DNA from: Arion vulgaris
Taxonomy: Eukaryota; Mollusca; Gastropoda; Stylommatophora; Arionidae
DNA: 64,000 nucleotides
Direction: 5' to 3'
Assembly: GCA_020796225.1 (NCBI GenBank)
Contig: CM036767.1
Span: forward strand, 17,018,427 to 17,082,426
The notes under the pieces are model-generated. The model worked only from the letters and a program-made list of their open reading frames with translations, ran no database searches and was not told where the DNA came from. A program made the translations under genes and the position numbers. This document shows, in pieces, positions 62,480 through 64,000 of this stretch. Positions within the stretch are counted from its first letter, which is position 1. Each line of letters opens with the position of its first letter.

Positions 62480-62689
62480 TTTTTTGTTTTGTTTTCTGAT
62501 CCAGAAGCACTTGAGCTTTTAGCTCTTCGGCTCGGTGCCATGGACATCGTAAACCCTTCGGTTCGGTGCCAGGTACACTATAAATCTGGGGAATCTGTGG
62601 CTTTTTCTGCCATCCTGCGGAATTGAACCGCACACACAGAGATAGTCACCCGTAGTCCAACGCGCTACGAACACGCTGGGCAGACGGGC
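62480..62689 (-). mobile_element. S3 SINE, full length, 13-bp duplication
   Basis: T-rich start, GATCCAGAAGCACTTGAGC, B box complement GGAATTGAACCG, head end CGCTACGAACACGCTGGGCA. Perfect 13-bp duplication ATTTAAGATAAAT at 62467-62479 and 62690-62702. Confidence 0.93.
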
Positions 62690-62754
62690 ATTTAAGATAA
62701 ATAATTACATACAATTTTTCACAATTCTCAGAAATACAACGGGGCCAGTGAGAG

Positions 62755-62840
62755 TGTTTACGGAGTTGGTGCACTACCGCCGGGATATCTTGTGTAATAA
62801 ATCGATCGTACACAGTCAATAAATCAAATCAATCAATATA
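62755..62840 (+). mobile_element. S8 3' fragment
   Basis: TACGGAGTTGGTGCACTACC, then a shortened body and CAATAAATCAAATCAATCAA tail. Confidence 0.6.
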
Positions 62841-62869
62841 TACCTGTCTTTATACATAGATACACAAAG

Positions 62870-63015
62870 GCATACATACATACATATATACATACAGACA
62901 TACATACATACAGACATACATAAATGCATACACGTATACATACATAAATACAGACACGTATGCATACATAAATACAGACACATGTATACATACATAAACA
63001 CATCGCATATATACA
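62870..63015. repeat. (CATA)n microsatellite
   Basis: Irregular CATA/CAGA/CGTA tetramers; frames through it give cysteine- and tyrosine-rich nonsense. Confidence 0.92.
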
Positions 63016-63035
63016 TAAATACAGAAACGAATCTG

Positions 63036-63298
63036 TCTCCCGAGTTGTGACCGGGTCCCAAATTTGGGAAGTAAAGAATAGAACCACTGTTACCTGCCAT
63101 GCATGTCGTAAGAGGCGACTAATCAGGTTTGGCTGAAATCTGATGCAGGTGTCCTAAACGTATAGAAGTCTATGCGTTTAGGGGCCTACAAACCAATGTG
63201 CAACGTATACACGTTCTTGGCAAAGATCAAACATATCACAAAGAGTGATTATAATTTTTCGTAAAGAACGAACGCAAAGAAGAAGAAGGAGACAGACC
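63036..63298 (+). mobile_element. S5 repeat, full length
   Basis: Close to 54530-54770 along its length, ending in AACGCAAAGAAGAAGAAGG. CGAATCT at 63029-63035 and 63299-63305 is a probable 7-bp target duplication. Confidence 0.85.
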
Positions 63299-63376
63299 CG
63301 AATCTATATATAAACACATAAACACATACACGCATATAAACATAGATACAAACAAGAATCTATACATAAGTACATA

Positions 63377-63538
63377 CATTGGCGGCTCGTAATTAAGGGC
63401 CACTGGGGCGGCCCACCAAAATAATCTATAACGTGTATTTATTATTTTATAAATTAAAACATAACAACCCCAAACCATGAATTTTTCCGAAAATTTGTGT
63501 CTGACCCCACTAACAAAAATGATCACGAGCCGCCACTG
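63377..63538. mobile_element. hAT MITE, family CAGTGGCGG
   Basis: 162 bp; left end CATTGGCGGCTCGT (one change), right end ACGAGCCGCCACTG inverted; perfect 8-bp duplication AGTACATA at 63369-63376 and 63539-63546, inserted in a CATA microsatellite. Confidence 0.92.
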
Positions 63539-63591
63539 AGTACATACATAAGCTAAGGAGTTTGTGACGAATCTATACATCAGTACATACA

Positions 63592-63690
63592 TAAGCTAAG
63601 GACATTGTGCACTGCCGCTGAGATCTTGCTGTGTAAGAAAGAGATTGAAGCACACATGGTTACTCACCGAAGTGCAATGATGACGGTCTA
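63592..63690 (+). mobile_element. S8 3' fragment
   Basis: AAGCTAAGGACATTGTGCAC, GCTGAGATCTTGCTGTGTAA, ACATGGTTACTCACCGAAG. It follows a 41-bp direct duplication containing GTACATACATAAGCTAAGGA (63540 and 63581). Confidence 0.65.
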
Positions 63691-64000
63691 TAAATTATTC
63701 CCTTCAAAACATAACAACATCACTCATGTATACATATTTCAATACCTACATTAAAGAGCAGTTGGACGTAACTTTCCAGGAGAAATAATTTCAGTTACCA
63801 GATTGCAAACATATTGAAGTCCTTAAGAATAGTCTCCCATCTCATTGAGAAATGCATAGAAAACAAGAAATGTCCACAAAGAAAGCAATCATAAATCATA
63901 TTTCTAAACTGCAGAAATGAAAAATCTATATATATTATTTTCAAACAACTTGACGAAGTCTGCATTGATTCGTCATTTCTCCGAAGGAAATCAGACAAGA
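63691..64000. other. No recognised feature
   Basis: AT-rich sequence to the end of the window; no motif recognised in its minus-strand frame. Confidence 0.5.

Noticed and set aside
1..64000. Endogenous retrovirus or LTR retrotransposon
   Set aside because: No paired LTRs, primer-binding site, Gag zinc knuckles or protease/integrase motifs were seen; all reverse transcriptase pieces are of non-LTR type.

Overview
This window is animal nuclear DNA. It is dominated by transposable elements and tandem repeats and holds one recognisable host coding exon. That exon (minus strand, 18200-18374) encodes the N-terminus of a high-affinity choline transporter of the CHT1/SLC5A7 type, starts at a good ATG and ends at a clear GT splice donor. 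The repeat make-up is RTE and I-like LINE fragments, many tRNA-derived SINE families, hAT and piggyBac-like miniature elements, and long simple and satellite arrays. It resembles what is known from molluscs and other lophotrochozoans, so I favour a mollusc, but species assignment is inference. Nothing prokaryotic, no rRNA, no genuine tRNA gene and no CRISPR array is seen.

Layout. 1-18 kb: a patchwork of 5'-truncated LINEs, SINEs with clean target-site duplications (TSDs), small minisatellites, a hAT element (8117-8525) and a (CTT)n tract of about 570 bp (16046-16618). That tract is followed by a decayed second copy of the sequence that precedes it. 18.0-18.4 kb: the choline transporter exon. 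18.5-24.2 kb: more LINE and SINE sequence, a deletion-derivative RTE element and a (TAC)n-rich tract. 24.2-44.3 kb: a single satellite array of about 20 kb with a 48-bp monomer (roughly 420 copies). Its left and right arms are well preserved, its centre (29.0-31.8 kb) is badly degraded, and an ordered multi-monomer cassette recurs in it. 44.3-64 kb: LINE and SINE patchwork again, with a 14-bp minisatellite (48 kb), a 42-bp array with a 7-monomer higher-order period (58.3-59.1 kb), and several nested insertions that give a relative order of transposition events.

All ORFs inside the satellite, the (CTT)n tract, the (TAC)n tract and the 14-bp array are by-products of repeat periods that are multiples of three or of low-complexity sequence; I do not annotate them as genes. 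LINE reading frames are all broken, so no autonomous element here looks intact. Family labels S1-S9, RTE-a to RTE-f and I-a/I-b are local to this report. The best leads are the nested insertions with intact TSDs, especially a 1-kb piggyBac-like element in a LINE whose empty site is seen in a paralogue at 60.6 kb; the higher-order structure of the two satellites; a small repeat with Penelope/hammerhead-like sequence; and signs that parts of the assembly are unpolished.
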